From Pseudomonas sp. MM213 (GTDB lineage Bacteria; Pseudomonadota; Gammaproteobacteria; Pseudomonadales; Pseudomonadaceae): a DNA stretch of 64,000 bases. Shown piece by piece: positions 63,946 through 64,000 of the stretch. Numbering within the stretch: position 1 is the first letter of the stretch; the number at the start of each line of letters is the position of its first letter. The notes under the pieces were generated by a model that saw only the letters and a program-made list of their open reading frames with translations, was not told the DNA's origin and searched no databases. The DNA lies in contig NZ_CP081943.1 of NCBI RefSeq assembly GCF_020423045.1, forward strand, positions 1,984,001 through 2,048,000. The letters run 5' to 3'. A program made the translations under genes and the position numbers.

Positions 63946-64000
63946 ATTGATCCCGTCTAATCTAACTTGGCATTCGATTGATACCTGGATTAGATCAATG
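63946..64000. promoter_or_regulatory. Promoter region with imperfect inverted repeat before the MFS gene
   Basis: ATTGATC-N5-TAATCTAA (from 63946) faces GATTAGATCAATG (63988-64000), giving two related half-sites about 40 bases apart. The element may continue beyond the window. It is a candidate operator for an unseen neighbouring regulator. Confidence 0.4.

Overview
The window looks like chromosome of a Pseudomonas fluorescens-group bacterium. The evidence is a high-GC coding style, gene families typical of soil and plant pseudomonads, and seven copies of the palindromic REP sequence of this group (core GGAGCGAGCCTGCTCGCG or GGAGCCGGCTTGCTGGCG). There are no rRNA or tRNA genes, CRISPR arrays or insertion sequences. 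All calls were made by reading the sequence; no database search was run.

Region 1 (1-8.5 kb): a chaperone-usher fimbrial operon on the minus strand (pilin, chaperone, usher cut by the window edge), a Gld-type three-gene ABC exporter operon closed by a clear terminator, an orphan coiled-coil protein and a cytochrome b561. Region 2 (8.6-15.1 kb): a tightly coupled seven-gene operon encoding a thermostable-hemolysin-family protein, an AMP-binding enzyme (frameshifted at a C run), a heme-oxygenase-like diiron oxidase, an SDR, an exported TPR protein and an OmpR-type response regulator with its sensor kinase. Two facing PmrA/QseB-like boxes precede it. This is my best candidate for an undescribed system.

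Region 3 (15.1-24 kb): a D-xylonate (Weimberg-type) catabolic locus with XylD-like dehydratase, XylX-like dehydratase, 2-oxoglutarate semialdehyde dehydrogenase, an MFS importer and a LysR regulator, plus an SDR and a FAH hydrolase that could form a second branch to pyruvate and glycolate. A shared ATAAC-N5-GTTAT site lies on both sides of the LysR gene. Region 4 (24-35 kb): a PtrR/Sad-like pair, small stress and redox genes (Atu4866-like, SDRs, DoxX, AraC, LysR), the chromate pump ChrA preceded by what looks like a ChrB remnant, and a chemoreceptor.

Region 5 (35.3-52.1 kb): a complete myo-inositol regulon. It has an ABC importer, IolG, IolD, IolI, IolA/MmsA, IolB, IolE, a fused IolC kinase/aldolase, a divergent RpiR-type IolR and two further Gfo/Idh/MocA dehydrogenases. 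GGAA-N6-TTCC-type operators, AAnAAnAA (Hfq/Crc-like) motifs near several starts and three REP pairs inside the long operon suggest layered control. Region 6 (52.1-64 kb): an IclR/HbpS-like/MFS group, a CPBP protease-family gene with a 41-residue membrane miniprotein upstream, a CstA/YbdD transporter unit divergent from a Cache-domain two-component system with TACGTA repeats between them, and a glucarate-dehydratase-family enzyme with its MFS transporter.
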